Assembly: GCF_009601705.1 (NCBI RefSeq)
Contig: NZ_CP045687.1
Coordinates: 2,144,001 to 2,208,000 of the forward strand
Source: Sulfolobus sp. E5-1-F
GTDB taxonomy: Archaea > Thermoproteota > Thermoprotei_A > Sulfolobales > Sulfolobaceae
Direction: 5' to 3'
Length of the DNA stretch: 64,000 bases
In this document: positions 8,021-16,343 of the stretch, in pieces
Position numbering within the stretch: position 1 is the first letter of the stretch
How the letters are laid out: the number at the start of each line of letters is the position of its first letter
Program-made: the position numbers and the translations under genes
Notes under the pieces: model-generated
Seen by the model: only the letters and a program-made list of their open reading frames with translations
Told to the model about the DNA's origin: nothing
Database searches by the model: none

Positions 8021-9769
8021 CTAGACAAAGTAAGGATAATAGACGTTCTCCGGAATCATTATAATAAATGGTAAATTATAATCAATTTGCGAGTTAATAT
8101 ATTTAAAGTATTGATATGTGGCAGTCTCCGAGTATAGATAAATTTCACCAGAAATGTTTTCATATCTATAATGGGCATTAACTACTGGGTATCCCAATGG
8201 TAAATATCCTTCACTACCGCCATCTATCAATATTCCTGTTATATTATTCCTTACTATAGTAACTGGAGGTATGGGACCAATGTTGTAATTAATGGAATAT
8301 GAGTATTCTTTAGCTAAATTGTATGTAATATATGCAAAATTTGGATATGTAATCCCTCCAGAATTTTCTTTAAGAGCTATAGTTATTTGTGAATTAGGTG
8401 TAATTGAGACAATTAAGTTGACATTATTAGGGTTTATTTGGGGATTTAAGAAGTACCAGAAGTAAGTGTAATTCATAACGTTATTAATCGGAGTGCCATT
8501 AATATTATAATCTAAGTTACCGCCACTGATCATCATTGAAATGCTTAGTACACTCTCTTTAGTTATATTCGAGATATTCAGAAATTCATCAATTGATGAT
8601 TGGGACATCCACGTAGATACAGCTGGTTGAACAACAGGATAAATATCTCCACTTACATTATCTATATTATACGAAGCATCTATCTCTACTCCATTATATA
8701 ATGTATAGTTATTGTATCCCGGGATAGGTATACCAAGCCATACTGGACTCCCGGAATATGGATTGATACCGCCAAAGCACACATATCCATAATTAATACT
8801 AGATGCTAAGAGATAACCAGTGAATTTATAGCTTATTAGTTGTAATTGTGCACCATTACTTTGTTGTATTGTATAATTGTGTTCTTTCATGAAGTAAATC
8901 ATATCATACGTTACGTAACTTAGTGTTACATAATATGAACCGGGTGGTGCTACAAATATCTTACCTTGAGAGTAGATAAACGTTACGTTATAAACTGGCA
9001 CAAGATAATTTACTTGATATGAAATGCCGAATTCTAAAGGTAAATAATAGGAGAACTGTGGCGAGTTAGCAGTATAATAAATTCCCGGTGTAGCCCCTTG
9101 AGAGACTGCTACAAAGACTTGAGTATAATAAGGAATTGCTATGTCAAAGTATTGGTACCTTGAAGTTAGATTAGCTATAATCGGAATTGTTCCATTTTCT
9201 GGAATAAATATTATTGAGTTTTGAATTCCGTAGGGTGTATATGATGCTGGAGTTGCCGATAGTAGATTCCAATTTGTAGGATCTAGATTTTTACCATATA
9301 TGGGTGGGGTAACGAGATAATATAGATTTGATTTTCCCGGATATATTGTATATGGCGCATATATTCCAACTTTTCCTAATCCCGAAATATTAGGATACAC
9401 TAACCTATCGTTTGCCGAAATATTATACCAATTGCCATCATTAAGTACTATTATACTCCAAGGATAATTATCAAGATTTATATATACGCCATTCTGCGTT
9501 ATCGGAATGTTCGTATGGATAACCTCCCCATTAGGATATAATATATATGTTATAGCCAAGTGAGACGTACTGCTTGAAATTATCATTGGTCCTTGATAAG
9601 TGGGGATTACAGATATAGGAGTATTTTGAAGTTCTTCATGTATCTGTGAATACGCTATGTTAGACATTTTCGCATTTAATGAAGTTAAATAAAGAATTAG
9701 CCCTACAGATAATACTACTATTTGTATTATTATTATAGCACCTAATATTGATGATATTCCCTTTTTCAT
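8021..9769 (-). CDS. Large secreted protein with class III (pilin-type) signal peptide
   Basis: The longest frame starts at 9805, but the ATG at 9769 gives MKKGISSILGAIIIIQIVVLSVG, a PibD/FlaK-type prepilin signal with cleavage expected after KKG. One hydrophobic helix is followed by about 550 residues rich in Tyr, Asn, Pro, Ile and Ser with many NxT/S sites and almost no charge, like crenarchaeal surface proteins. Ordinary pilins have 120-200 residues, so this would be an unusually long pilin-like subunit, tip protein or adhesin. No pilus ATPase or membrane platform gene is adjacent. Function unknown. Confidence 0.65.
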   Translation of the reverse strand: MKKGISSILGAIIIIQIVVLSVGLILYLTSLNAKMSNIAYSQIHEELQNTPISVIPTYQGPMIISSSTSHLAITYILYPNGEVIHTNIPITQNGVYINLDNYPWSIIVLNDGNWYNISANDRLVYPNISGLGKVGIYAPYTIYPGKSNLYYLVTPPIYGKNLDPTNWNLLSATPASYTPYGIQNSIIFIPENGTIPIIANLTSRYQYFDIAIPYYTQVFVAVSQGATPGIYYTANSPQFSYYLPLEFGISYQVNYLVPVYNVTFIYSQGKIFVAPPGSYYVTLSYVTYDMIYFMKEHNYTIQQSNGAQLQLISYKFTGYLLASSINYGYVCFGGINPYSGSPVWLGIPIPGYNNYTLYNGVEIDASYNIDNVSGDIYPVVQPAVSTWMSQSSIDEFLNISNITKESVLSISMMISGGNLDYNINGTPINNVMNYTYFWYFLNPQINPNNVNLIVSITPNSQITIALKENSGGITYPNFAYITYNLAKEYSYSINYNIGPIPPVTIVRNNITGILIDGGSEGYLPLGYPVVNAHYRYENISGEIYLYSETATYQYFKYINSQIDYNLPFIIMIPENVYYPYFV

Positions 9770-10312
9770 GTTAAGAATGTTAATTTTTAAGAGAAGGGAG
9801 GCCATTTTGAAACTACCATAAAGGATTTGTGGTTCATCGAATTTTCATGAATCTAATTCTCAGCCATTTGGTTTCACCAAATTCCCGCAAACTCATTCAT
9901 TATTTTCAGTCCATTTAGTAGAATAAGCAGCGTGTGTTGCATTTATATCTAGCGTTACTTCTTTGGGATATAAGCTTGTATTGAACATTCACTATCTGGT
10001 AAGTGATAACATAGTGTTAACAACTTTTCTTTCATCATATAAAATAAACTTCACGGTTTATTTGAAACCGTTTGTATAACCTCTTTTTCTCATATCGGCT
10101 GTAAATTTTTAATTCATTGTTCTTTTTCTTTGTACGGTTATTGTTTTGTTATTCTCAGATCTTAAAGAAGTATAGCTATACTCATTATGAAATATTTTTT
10201 GTTAGTTTAAAATTGTAACTTGACAGAATTATCTGCTCTCTTCATTCTTCACTCTATACTCATATTTCTTCAACTCATAGCTATGCTCTCTAGATCTAAA
10301 AGTTCATAGTCT
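9770..10312. other. Gene-poor gap with two inverted repeats
   Basis: About 540 bases without a convincing frame. It holds a 7-bp hairpin (ACGGTTT/AAACCGT, 10053-10071, loop of five) and a perfect 14-base palindrome AGTATAGCTATACT at 10169-10182. No tRNA or known insertion sequence end is seen. Confidence 0.5.
10169..10182. repeat. Perfect 14-base palindrome
   Basis: AGTATAGCTATACT is its own reverse complement. It lies in the gap downstream of the segB-side gene. It could be a dimeric-protein binding site or chance. Confidence 0.5.
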
Positions 10313-10771
10313 CTATGCAATTTTATTTTTATAAAGGGATAATTTTTTCAGATTGGTTATAAAGTCTAAGTTGTTAGTAAATATTCCATTTATTTTCACA
10401 TTTTCCAATTTCCTATAGATGTCTAAATTATCAATATTATCTATATAAATTTTACCTTTATAGAATCTCAGATCTCTAATATTCTTTGGTATAAATTCTA
10501 TCACAAAATAATCATATTCCAAAATGTTCATAGATGGTTTATCAACCCTATATGCAATTTTTATGTTTCTATTTTTTAGGTTATTAATTAATTCTATATT
10601 ATTAGTAATTATAACACTATTTTCGCTAAGGATATTAATATCATGTATATATTGATCTGGTATAAAAGTTAGTACATTATTTAAAGGCCTATCATATACA
10701 ATACAATTGTAATTTAATTTGAGAGCCCTTGTCACTTCCTCATTATTCTTAGCTCTTAAACAAACATCCAT
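10313..10771 (-). CDS. Uncharacterised protein downstream of segAB
   Basis: A 152-residue protein, very rich in Asn, Ile and Lys. It alternates short strands and helices (DVCLRAKNNEEVTRALKLNYNCIVYD, later KGKIYIDNIDNLDIYRKL), suggesting a small alpha/beta or TIM-barrel-like fold. A distant link to RNase P subunit Rpp30 crossed my mind but is not supported by a clear motif. GGTGATT lies just before the ATG, so translation is by ribosome site rather than leaderless. It follows segB by 83 bases on the same strand. Confidence 0.55.
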   Translation of the reverse strand: MDVCLRAKNNEEVTRALKLNYNCIVYDRPLNNVLTFIPDQYIHDINILSENSVIITNNIELINNLKNRNIKIAYRVDKPSMNILEYDYFVIEFIPKNIRDLRFYKGKIYIDNIDNLDIYRKLENVKINGIFTNNLDFITNLKKLSLYKNKIA

Positions 10772-10854
10772 TTAATCACCTTAACTGTTACAAAAAGATT
10801 TAAATCTAGCATTTAAACGTGATTGGTAATACTTCCTAGAAATATTACTATAAA

Positions 10855-11184
10855 TTAGTCTTTAAATTTCTCTTTTGCAATTTTTTCCGCAATGTCATAG
10901 AGCGTAGGGTACATTTCTTTTAATCCTTTTTCTAACGCTTCCTTGGCAATTCTGCTCATTTTAAATCCTGGTACTGTATGATATAGGTATTGAAGGACTA
11001 AAAATGCGGGATAGCTCCATACGCCTATTTTTGGATCCCTTTCAATATACTTTAACATCTCGTTCCTAATCTTCTCCTCTTCATGCAAATTTTCCTCCTT
11101 TTTTACACTTTCGTTATTGTTATCACTTTTTTCTTCATTATCACTTTTTTTCTTTTTCTTTAGTAGAAAATCTAGTTCGCTCAT
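10855..11184 (-). CDS. segB: Chromosome segregation DNA-binding protein SegB
   Basis: A 109-residue protein. The first 45 residues are very Lys/Glu/Asn-rich and probably disordered. The rest (PKIGVWSYPAFLVLQYLYHTVPGFKMSRIAKEALEKGLKEMYP) forms the DNA-binding core, shown to be ribbon-helix-helix in published SegB work. Size and coupling to a ParA-like gene match S. solfataricus SegB. Its ATG overlaps the segA stop (ATGA), and GGTGATT in the segA tail serves as ribosome site. SegB binds palindromic sites upstream of segAB and stimulates SegA polymerisation. Confidence 0.88.
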   Translation of the reverse strand: MSELDFLLKKKKKSDNEEKSDNNNESVKKEENLHEEEKIRNEMLKYIERDPKIGVWSYPAFLVLQYLYHTVPGFKMSRIAKEALEKGLKEMYPTLYDIAEKIAKEKFKD

Positions 11185-11843
11185 TCATTAATCACCTTCG
11201 CTAATTGCTGATAATAGATAGATAGCTTAGGTTTCTTTAATCTAACTTCCTCATATCTTAACGCAGGAACACCAAGTCTAGAAGCTTCAATGAATAATCT
11301 AGAGGGTGGTATTGTAATTTCTGTGAATTTCACTGATGATAGGTTATCGAGCTTAACTACCTTCTTTGAAAAATTTGTAAAAGAATACGCACTTTTCCCT
11401 ATACTCTTCAATCTAGAGTCAAGGTTCTTTATTGCCTCCAAGGCTAAGGGTTGGGGAGTAATAGGTGAAATTATCCTATCGGCAACCAACATTGCTGATA
11501 TGGCCAACGTACCCAGATTAGGTGGAGTATCTATAACTAAAAAATCGAAATGCTTTCCTATTTCCCTGATTTTATTACTAATCTCTTCCACATCTCCATT
11601 TAGCTCTAGCTTAAGTAGCCCTATATGTGCAGGAAAGACTTCTACATTAAAAATGTTCACGCTTTTTTCACCTAAAGGGAGCTCTTTAAGTTCTCTTTTC
11701 ATTCCATAAGATACGGTTGCTCCTCCTTCCGGATCTAAATCTAGCAATCCTGTCTTCTTTTCTTTGCTTAAATAGTAAGCTAAATTTACTGAAGTAGTTG
11801 TTTTCCCTACTCCTCCTTTCTGATTTATTACTGTAACTATCAT
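11181..11843 (-). CDS. segA: ParA-like chromosome segregation ATPase SegA
   Basis: A 220-residue deviant Walker ATPase. The P-loop KGGVGKTT is at residues 9-16 with the signature lysine, DLDPEGGATVSYG is near 37, and VIDTPPNLG is near 103. It is shorter than plasmid ParA and lacks an N-terminal HTH, as known for SegA. It polymerises with ATP and works with SegB to separate chromosomes. A TATA box at 11868-11876 implies a start of transcription at or near the ATG, with the palindrome GTCTAGAC directly before the ATG. Confidence 0.92.
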   Translation of the reverse strand: MIVTVINQKGGVGKTTTSVNLAYYLSKEKKTGLLDLDPEGGATVSYGMKRELKELPLGEKSVNIFNVEVFPAHIGLLKLELNGDVEEISNKIREIGKHFDFLVIDTPPNLGTLAISAMLVADRIISPITPQPLALEAIKNLDSRLKSIGKSAYSFTNFSKKVVKLDNLSSVKFTEITIPPSRLFIEASRLGVPALRYEEVRLKKPKLSIYYQQLAKVINE

Positions 11844-11851
11844 GTCTAGAC
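11844..11851. promoter_or_regulatory. Palindrome GTCTAGAC at the segA start, candidate SegB site
   Basis: An 8-base perfect palindrome directly upstream of the segA ATG, within a longer AGAGTCTAGACA. SegB is reported to bind palindromes upstream of segAB. A site between TATA box and start codon would let SegB repress its own operon. The exact published consensus could not be checked. Confidence 0.5.
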
Positions 11852-11867
11852 TCTTCTATCTTTCAAC

Positions 11868-11876
11868 ATTTAAAAA
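11868..11876 (-). promoter_or_regulatory. TATA box of segAB
   Basis: TTTTTAAAT on the minus strand, centred about 28 bases before the segA ATG. Confidence 0.55.
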
Positions 11877-11895
11877 GAGGTTTTACGCAATATTA

Positions 11896-11903
11896 CCAGC
11901 TGG
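11896..11903. promoter_or_regulatory. Palindrome CCAGCTGG in the segA divergent promoter region
   Basis: An 8-base perfect palindrome, GC-rich in an AT-rich gap, 53-60 bases upstream of segA and between the two divergent TATA boxes. A second candidate protein-binding site. Confidence 0.4.
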
Positions 11904-11926
11904 CCTAACATATTATAATGATAATA

Positions 11927-11934
11927 TTTATATG
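11927..11934 (+). promoter_or_regulatory. TATA box of the gene divergent from segA
   Basis: ATTTATAT centred about 27 bases before the ATG at 11958, implying a leaderless message. Just upstream, ATATTAT and ATAATAT form an inverted repeat with a 4-base spacer (about 11910-11927). Confidence 0.55.
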
Positions 11935-11957
11935 CTGGTTTTTTAAAAAGTATAAGT

Positions 11958-12455
11958 ATGTTTGAGAACCTATACAGCGCAATAATTTATTCTGATGAGT
12001 TTAAAAAAATATTATTAGGAAAAGGTGTAGATGGTCTAGAGATAGCATCAGCCTACATAGCATTCCTCTACGGTGATCTTCCAATAATTGGTAAGAATTT
12101 GTGTGCGGGATTCTTAAGAATGGGATTAGACGCTATTTATAGCGTAACGCCCTCTGGCAAAGTCTATTCATCCAAGCATAAGTTGTATCCAATTTCAAGG
12201 TATGGAATTAATGGAGTTTGCATTGATTGTAATGGCGGAAAAATAATTCTGAGAATTCGTAACGGTGGTTACGATCCAGAAGACTTGATAGAGTCTAAGA
12301 GTATAGAGAGTAGAGTATTCGTAAGTGAGAACTTTAGAGAGAAGAGTATGAAGATCATAGAGAAGACTTTAGATGTGAATAAGATGAGATTAACTGCTAA
12401 GAAAGAGATCATGGGAAGACTCAGAGCCGGTGGTATTCTTCATAAGATCCGATAA
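11958..12455 (+). CDS. Uncharacterised protein divergent from segAB
   Basis: A 165-residue protein, largely soluble, with the conserved-looking stretches LPIIGKNLCAGFLRMGLDAIYSV and GVCIDCNGGKIILRIRNGGYDPEDLI and a basic C-terminus (KKEIMGRLRAGGILHKIR). I do not recognise the family. It shares a 114-base promoter region with segAB, so it may be co-regulated with chromosome segregation; that is inference. Leaderless start is supported by the TATA spacing. A 14-base palindrome lies 11 bases after its stop. Confidence 0.65.
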   Translation: MFENLYSAIIYSDEFKKILLGKGVDGLEIASAYIAFLYGDLPIIGKNLCAGFLRMGLDAIYSVTPSGKVYSSKHKLYPISRYGINGVCIDCNGGKIILRIRNGGYDPEDLIESKSIESRVFVSENFREKSMKIIEKTLDVNKMRLTAKKEIMGRLRAGGILHKIR

Positions 12456-12465
12456 GGGCGCGTTC

Positions 12466-12479
12466 ATCATTGCAATGAT
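12466..12479. repeat. Perfect 14-base palindrome after the segA-divergent gene
   Basis: ATCATTGCAATGAT equals its own reverse complement. It lies between two tandem + strand genes, so it could be a regulator site or a weak terminator stem; no poly-T directly follows. Confidence 0.5.
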
Positions 12480-12583
12480 TAATTGAGTATACTGAATGGT
12501 TAGATTTTCCAAAAATTTTCTACTCTAAAGATTTTTAACGCTATCTGAATTTCGTTAAGTATTTTAGGTTATAGAAAGTACTA

Positions 12584-13390
12584 TTGATGATGGATTCACT
12601 TAAACTCTTATCAAAGTACAACACTCTCACAAAGACTTTAGAGTTAGCAAAAGAGTATGCAAACAAGTTAGATTTGGTTTTTGTAATTCACGCATATTTT
12701 GAAAATGATATAATTTCAAATGTAGTAAAGAGTCTGGAGTCTAAAGTTAAGAATATATATGAAGAGTACAAGTTTGATAGAACTCTCTTTGTAAAGAATG
12801 CTGCTAAAAAATTAGGCATTAGAGAAGATGACTTTGCATATTATCCATATTACGCTATTCCAATTAGTCAAGAGACAGAAGTTAAATTTATAGATAATTC
12901 TACCATACCCCCTAAGGCTTTAATAACAAAAGGAGTTGTAAGATTTACGTTCATGGTGTATAGGAGTTTCCAAGAATTGGAATCTCACATAGCCTCTAGA
13001 GAAGATGAAGATATTGTTATAGAATTTGAAAATGGTAAAATCAAGTCACATAATAGGAAAAGGAACATATTTACTGATGCCAATGTTGTGAGTAAAATAC
13101 TATCGTCCAATAAGGAAGTATTATTAAATTTAGCATTACCCGGAAACTATTATCTAATTCCTTCTCTCATATCTATGAATGTTTTTCCTTATGAAAATGA
13201 GGTATTAATAACTAGGGAAGGGGAGAGTCTTAATTTTAGGATACTTAATGGAAAGGCTTCTAGTGATAAAGTAATTATGGGAGAGACTTTACATCCCAGA
13301 TTTAAGCTTGAACTATACTACGATTATAAATCTAAAAGGATTTTAAGGGAGGAAATAGCAAGAGGTTTAGCTTATAAAATTCCCTCATAG
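12584..13390 (+). CDS. Uncharacterised protein, about 267 residues
   Basis: Start at TTG 12584, ATG 12587 or ATG 12590; a TATA-like TATTTTAGG about 26 bases upstream favours the last two. The protein begins with a long helical region (DSLKLLSKYNTLTKTLELAKEYANKLD), then mixed alpha/beta with EDEDIVIEFENGKIKSHNRKR and a charged C-terminus. No catalytic motif or membrane segment seen. Not recognised. The 3' end overlaps the convergent nitrilase gene by 6 bases. Confidence 0.65.
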   Translation: MMMDSLKLLSKYNTLTKTLELAKEYANKLDLVFVIHAYFENDIISNVVKSLESKVKNIYEEYKFDRTLFVKNAAKKLGIREDDFAYYPYYAIPISQETEVKFIDNSTIPPKALITKGVVRFTFMVYRSFQELESHIASREDEDIVIEFENGKIKSHNRKRNIFTDANVVSKILSSNKEVLLNLALPGNYYLIPSLISMNVFPYENEVLITREGESLNFRILNGKASSDKVIMGETLHPRFKLELYYDYKSKRILREEIARGLAYKIPS

Positions 13391-14101
13391 CTCTTTAACT
13401 GTAAATCTAACATATTCCTTTAACCTATCTCCTCTTAGATACATATATTTTAAAGGATCTATATCAACTATCATATAGCCTTCTTCACTTCCTAATTCTC
13501 CTACTACTTTGGGTATCACGATCCCATCTTGTCTCTGTTCTGGAACAATCGCTATACTCCTTCCAGGATAATCTGGTGGACTATACACATTTGCGTTTAC
13601 TATTCCTATCCTATTTTCTAAGACTCTTATTCTAAGGAATTCATTCCAAATATCTAAACCGTTGTTTCTAATTTTGGAAGGTACCAAAATTATTTCGACT
13701 CCTTTAGAAAATAATTCTCTAGCTACTTCAGGGAAATCTATATCATAACATATTAAGATTCCAAACTTTATCCCTCTATAAGAAAAGAAGACTGCCTCAT
13801 TACCGGGTATAAGTCTTAATCTTTCCTCATTAAATAGGTGAATTTTCTTCGCTATTCCTTTTAAGTTTCCACTATCATCAATTATTGGAGTGATTACTGA
13901 TACTCCATCCTCAAATGCACCAGGTATAATATAAGCAGTGTATCTTTTAGCTAATTTTTGAAATTCACCCAGTGGAACATCATCTATATTTTTTATCCAT
14001 TTTTCTGGTAATAATACTAGCTCTGCTCCTTCTTTTAGTGCATTTTCAGCTAATAAAATTGCTGACTTAACTTCTAAAGGTTGTATTACTCCAATTTTCA
14101 A
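13385..14101 (-). CDS. Carbon-nitrogen hydrolase (nitrilase superfamily)
   Basis: A 238-residue protein with the Glu-Lys-Cys triad in its motifs: LLPEKW near residue 32, AKKIHLFNEERLRL near 85, and FGILICYDIDFPEVAREL with the nucleophile Cys near 118. Typical family members cleave amides in the cytoplasm; the substrate cannot be read from sequence. It starts at TTG, overlapping the stop of the CBS gene in TTGA, so the two are probably translated together. Confidence 0.85.
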   Translation of the reverse strand: MKIGVIQPLEVKSAILLAENALKEGAELVLLPEKWIKNIDDVPLGEFQKLAKRYTAYIIPGAFEDGVSVITPIIDDSGNLKGIAKKIHLFNEERLRLIPGNEAVFFSYRGIKFGILICYDIDFPEVARELFSKGVEIILVPSKIRNNGLDIWNEFLRIRVLENRIGIVNANVYSPPDYPGRSIAIVPEQRQDGIVIPKVVGELGSEEGYMIVDIDPLKYMYLRGDRLKEYVRFTVKEL

Positions 14102-15240
14102 GCCTCTTCTGCCTTAATTCCTTTTTTGCTACTCTCTTCTATTTTTCTTAGTTTTCTTAATATTCTTTCCTCTATCTTTTCCACTGCGTTCTTTAAAGCA
14201 ACTATGGGTTCCCAATCTGTATCTTTGGCTACATAATCGCCTATTTTAGTAGTTACTCTTACCATCGCGGTATACAATTTTTTATTTCCTACACTACTTC
14301 TCATTTCCTCCTTAAACGATACCTTAAAGTTTATGACTTCTGTTAGCCTTTCTATTTTGCTTAGATATCTTTCGAGTATGTCATCTATGTTTGCCTTAAA
14401 ATCTAAGTTCGATTTTAGCTCTTGAGGTATTTTCGCTTCGATAGGTATTGATAGTTGCATTCTTTCAGCTACTGCTTTAATAACATCTAGCCCACTTATT
14501 ACACCACTCAGTCTATCGCCCTCCATAACAGGCATTCCAGAAATTCTAAATTTAAGTAATTTTTCTACTACATCTGTTAATGATTCCTTTCCATTTGCTG
14601 TTATGACAGGGTACTTCATAATTTCTTTAGCTGGCATGGCCATAACTCTTTCCTCATCCTTCATTATTGACTCTCTTTTCCTCCCACTTACACTATACAA
14701 AGCGTCAACTATATCTCTTGCACTTAAGATTCCAGTTAATCTATACTCTTTAGTTACTGGCAATCTACTTATATTATCTCTTATCATTATCCATCTAGCC
14801 CTGGCTATAGAATCATTTTCATCTATAGTGGTAGCCGGAGAGGTCATATACTCTCTTGCAGTCCTATTTTCTGGAATTTCACCAGCTCTCAATAAGTATG
14901 AGAGTAATGACTCTCTTGTTACAAAACCAATAAATTCCTTTTTGTCATTTACTACTGGTATTACTCTTGCCTTGGTGGTGTAAAATTTTGCAATTAATCT
15001 ATTAATGTCCTCATCAATTTGCACGGTTACACTAGGACTCATAACATTTAACGCTTTAGTCTCTAGACTCACTCTTCTAGAAAGAAGATCTTTATAAGAG
15101 ATTAAACCTAATAATTTTTTATCCTTAATAACGGGTATGGTCCACATTTTATTCTCTTTCATCTTAGAAATAATATCACTCAATCTATCCATACTATGCG
15201 CAATAAATTCTGGTTTGGTGATGAGTGTGTTATCTATCAT
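14098..15240 (-). CDS. Protein with four CBS domains and a C-terminal helical/ferredoxin-like domain
   Basis: From the ATG at 15240, 380 residues. Four CBS repeats fill residues about 5-250 as two Bateman modules (recurrent patterns such as VMSPSVTVQIDEDINRL, YMTSPATTIDENDSIARA, IMKYPVITANGKESLTDV). The last 130 residues (ERYLSKIERLTEVINFKVSFKEE) could bind RNA or another partner. CBS pairs bind adenine nucleotides and usually sense energy state. The frame extends to 15354, but those 38 residues run across the divergent deacetylase start and look spurious. The nitrilase gene follows in an overlap. Confidence 0.82.
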   Translation of the reverse strand: MIDNTLITKPEFIAHSMDRLSDIISKMKENKMWTIPVIKDKKLLGLISYKDLLSRRVSLETKALNVMSPSVTVQIDEDINRLIAKFYTTKARVIPVVNDKKEFIGFVTRESLLSYLLRAGEIPENRTAREYMTSPATTIDENDSIARARWIMIRDNISRLPVTKEYRLTGILSARDIVDALYSVSGRKRESIMKDEERVMAMPAKEIMKYPVITANGKESLTDVVEKLLKFRISGMPVMEGDRLSGVISGLDVIKAVAERMQLSIPIEAKIPQELKSNLDFKANIDDILERYLSKIERLTEVINFKVSFKEEMRSSVGNKKLYTAMVRVTTKIGDYVAKDTDWEPIVALKNAVEKIEERILRKLRKIEESSKKGIKAEEA

Positions 15241-15287
15241 ACTAGATAAGTATTTTAAATTGAAAAATAAAAAAGTAGTGATATACT

Positions 15288-16343
15288 TTGCATAAAACAG
15301 CTTATATATGGACAGATGAATATTATAATTACTCGTTCCCAGATTATCATCCATTTAAATCATTAAGAGAAAGTATGACTAAGAGATTGCTGGAAGAAAG
15401 GAGTGCATTTCATTTTATCGCATTAGTTGAACCTAAGCCTATATCAGAAGAGGTTCTTCAGTTAGTACACTCTAAAGAATATTTAGAATTTGTAAAATAT
15501 AAAAGCAAGGAAGGTCAAGGATACTTAGATGATGGAGATACTCCTGCATTTAAGGGTATATATGAGGCAGCATTGATAAGGATAAGTGGTAGTGTAAAGG
15601 CATTAGAATTAATAAAGGGTGGGGATTTTAATCACGCGATCAATATAGGTGGAGGTTTTCATCATGCAAAGAGGAATAGAGCAGCTGGTTTCTGTGTGTT
15701 TAATGATGTCGCTCTCATAGCCAAATTAGGTGAGAATACCTTTTCAAGAATAGCAATAGTTGATATAGACGGCCATCATGCTGATGGTACACAAGAACTA
15801 TTGATTGATGATGATAAGGTTTTGAAAATTTCCTTACATATGTTTCATCCTAACTTCTTCCCGGGTAGTGGGGATGTGAACGAGATTGGTGTAGGAAAAG
15901 GGGAAGGGTACACTATTAACATTCCTCTACCACCTGGTACTGGAGATGATGGTTATCTTTTAGCATTCGATGAGATAGTAATTCCCGCTATAGAAAGATA
16001 TAAACCAGAGCTAATCATCCTTGTAGCAGGTGGTGATTCTCATTTTAATGATCCTTTAGTTGAGTTAAAGTTGTCCACCCATGGTTATTTAGATGTAGTG
16101 ACAAAGGTCCATCATCTAGCTCATAAATATTCCAGCGGTAGGCTTATAATGTTAGGCGGAGGTGGCTATAACTATGACGCAACTGCTAGAATTTGGACAA
16201 TTTCAATAGCTGAGATTGCGGGCATATACGATCTGGAGTATGAAACTCTACATGATCCCTTCTCAACTAAATCATCTCAGTTCGTTATGGAAAAAATACG
16301 AAGCACTATCAATCAAATAAAGAAAATACATTCACTCACTTAA
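15288..16343 (+). CDS. Histone deacetylase/AcuC-family amidohydrolase (copy 1)
   Basis: A 351-residue arginase-fold deacetylase. Motifs: [33 protein letters not shown] with Asp and His zinc ligands, FFPGSGD, and [11 protein letters not shown] with the third ligand. TTG start at 15288, because no ATG occurs until inside the fold. Sulfolobus has no eukaryotic-type histones, so substrates could be other acetyl-lysine proteins, acetylpolyamines or small amides. A second member is at 36401-37384. Convergent overlap of 8 bases with purT. Confidence 0.88.
   Translation: MHKTAYIWTDEYYNYSFPDYHPFKSLRESMTKRLLEERSAFHFIALVEPKPISEEVLQLVHSKEYLEFVKYKSKEGQGYLDDGDTPAFKGIYEAALIRISGSVKALELIKGGDFNHAINIGGGFHHAKRNRAAGFCVFNDVALIAKLGENTFSRIAIVDIDGHHADGTQELLIDDDKVLKISLHMFHPNFFPGSGDVNEIGVGKGEGYTINIPLPPGTGDDGYLLAFDEIVIPAIERYKPELIILVAGGDSHFNDPLVELKLSTHGYLDVVTKVHHLAHKYSSGRLIMLGGGGYNYDATARIWTISIAEIAGIYDLEYETLHDPFSTKSSQFVMEKIRSTINQIKKIHSLT

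Noticed and set aside
12575-12600. TGATGATG suggesting a C/D box RNA
   Set aside because: No matching D box at a proper distance, and the bases form the start of a coding region.
15050-15075. TCTAGACT-like sequence as a second SegB site
   Set aside because: Inside the CBS gene and not a true palindrome around CTAG.
15241-15354. 38-codon N-terminal extension of the four-CBS gene
   Set aside because: It crosses the divergent deacetylase start and contains no CBS homology.
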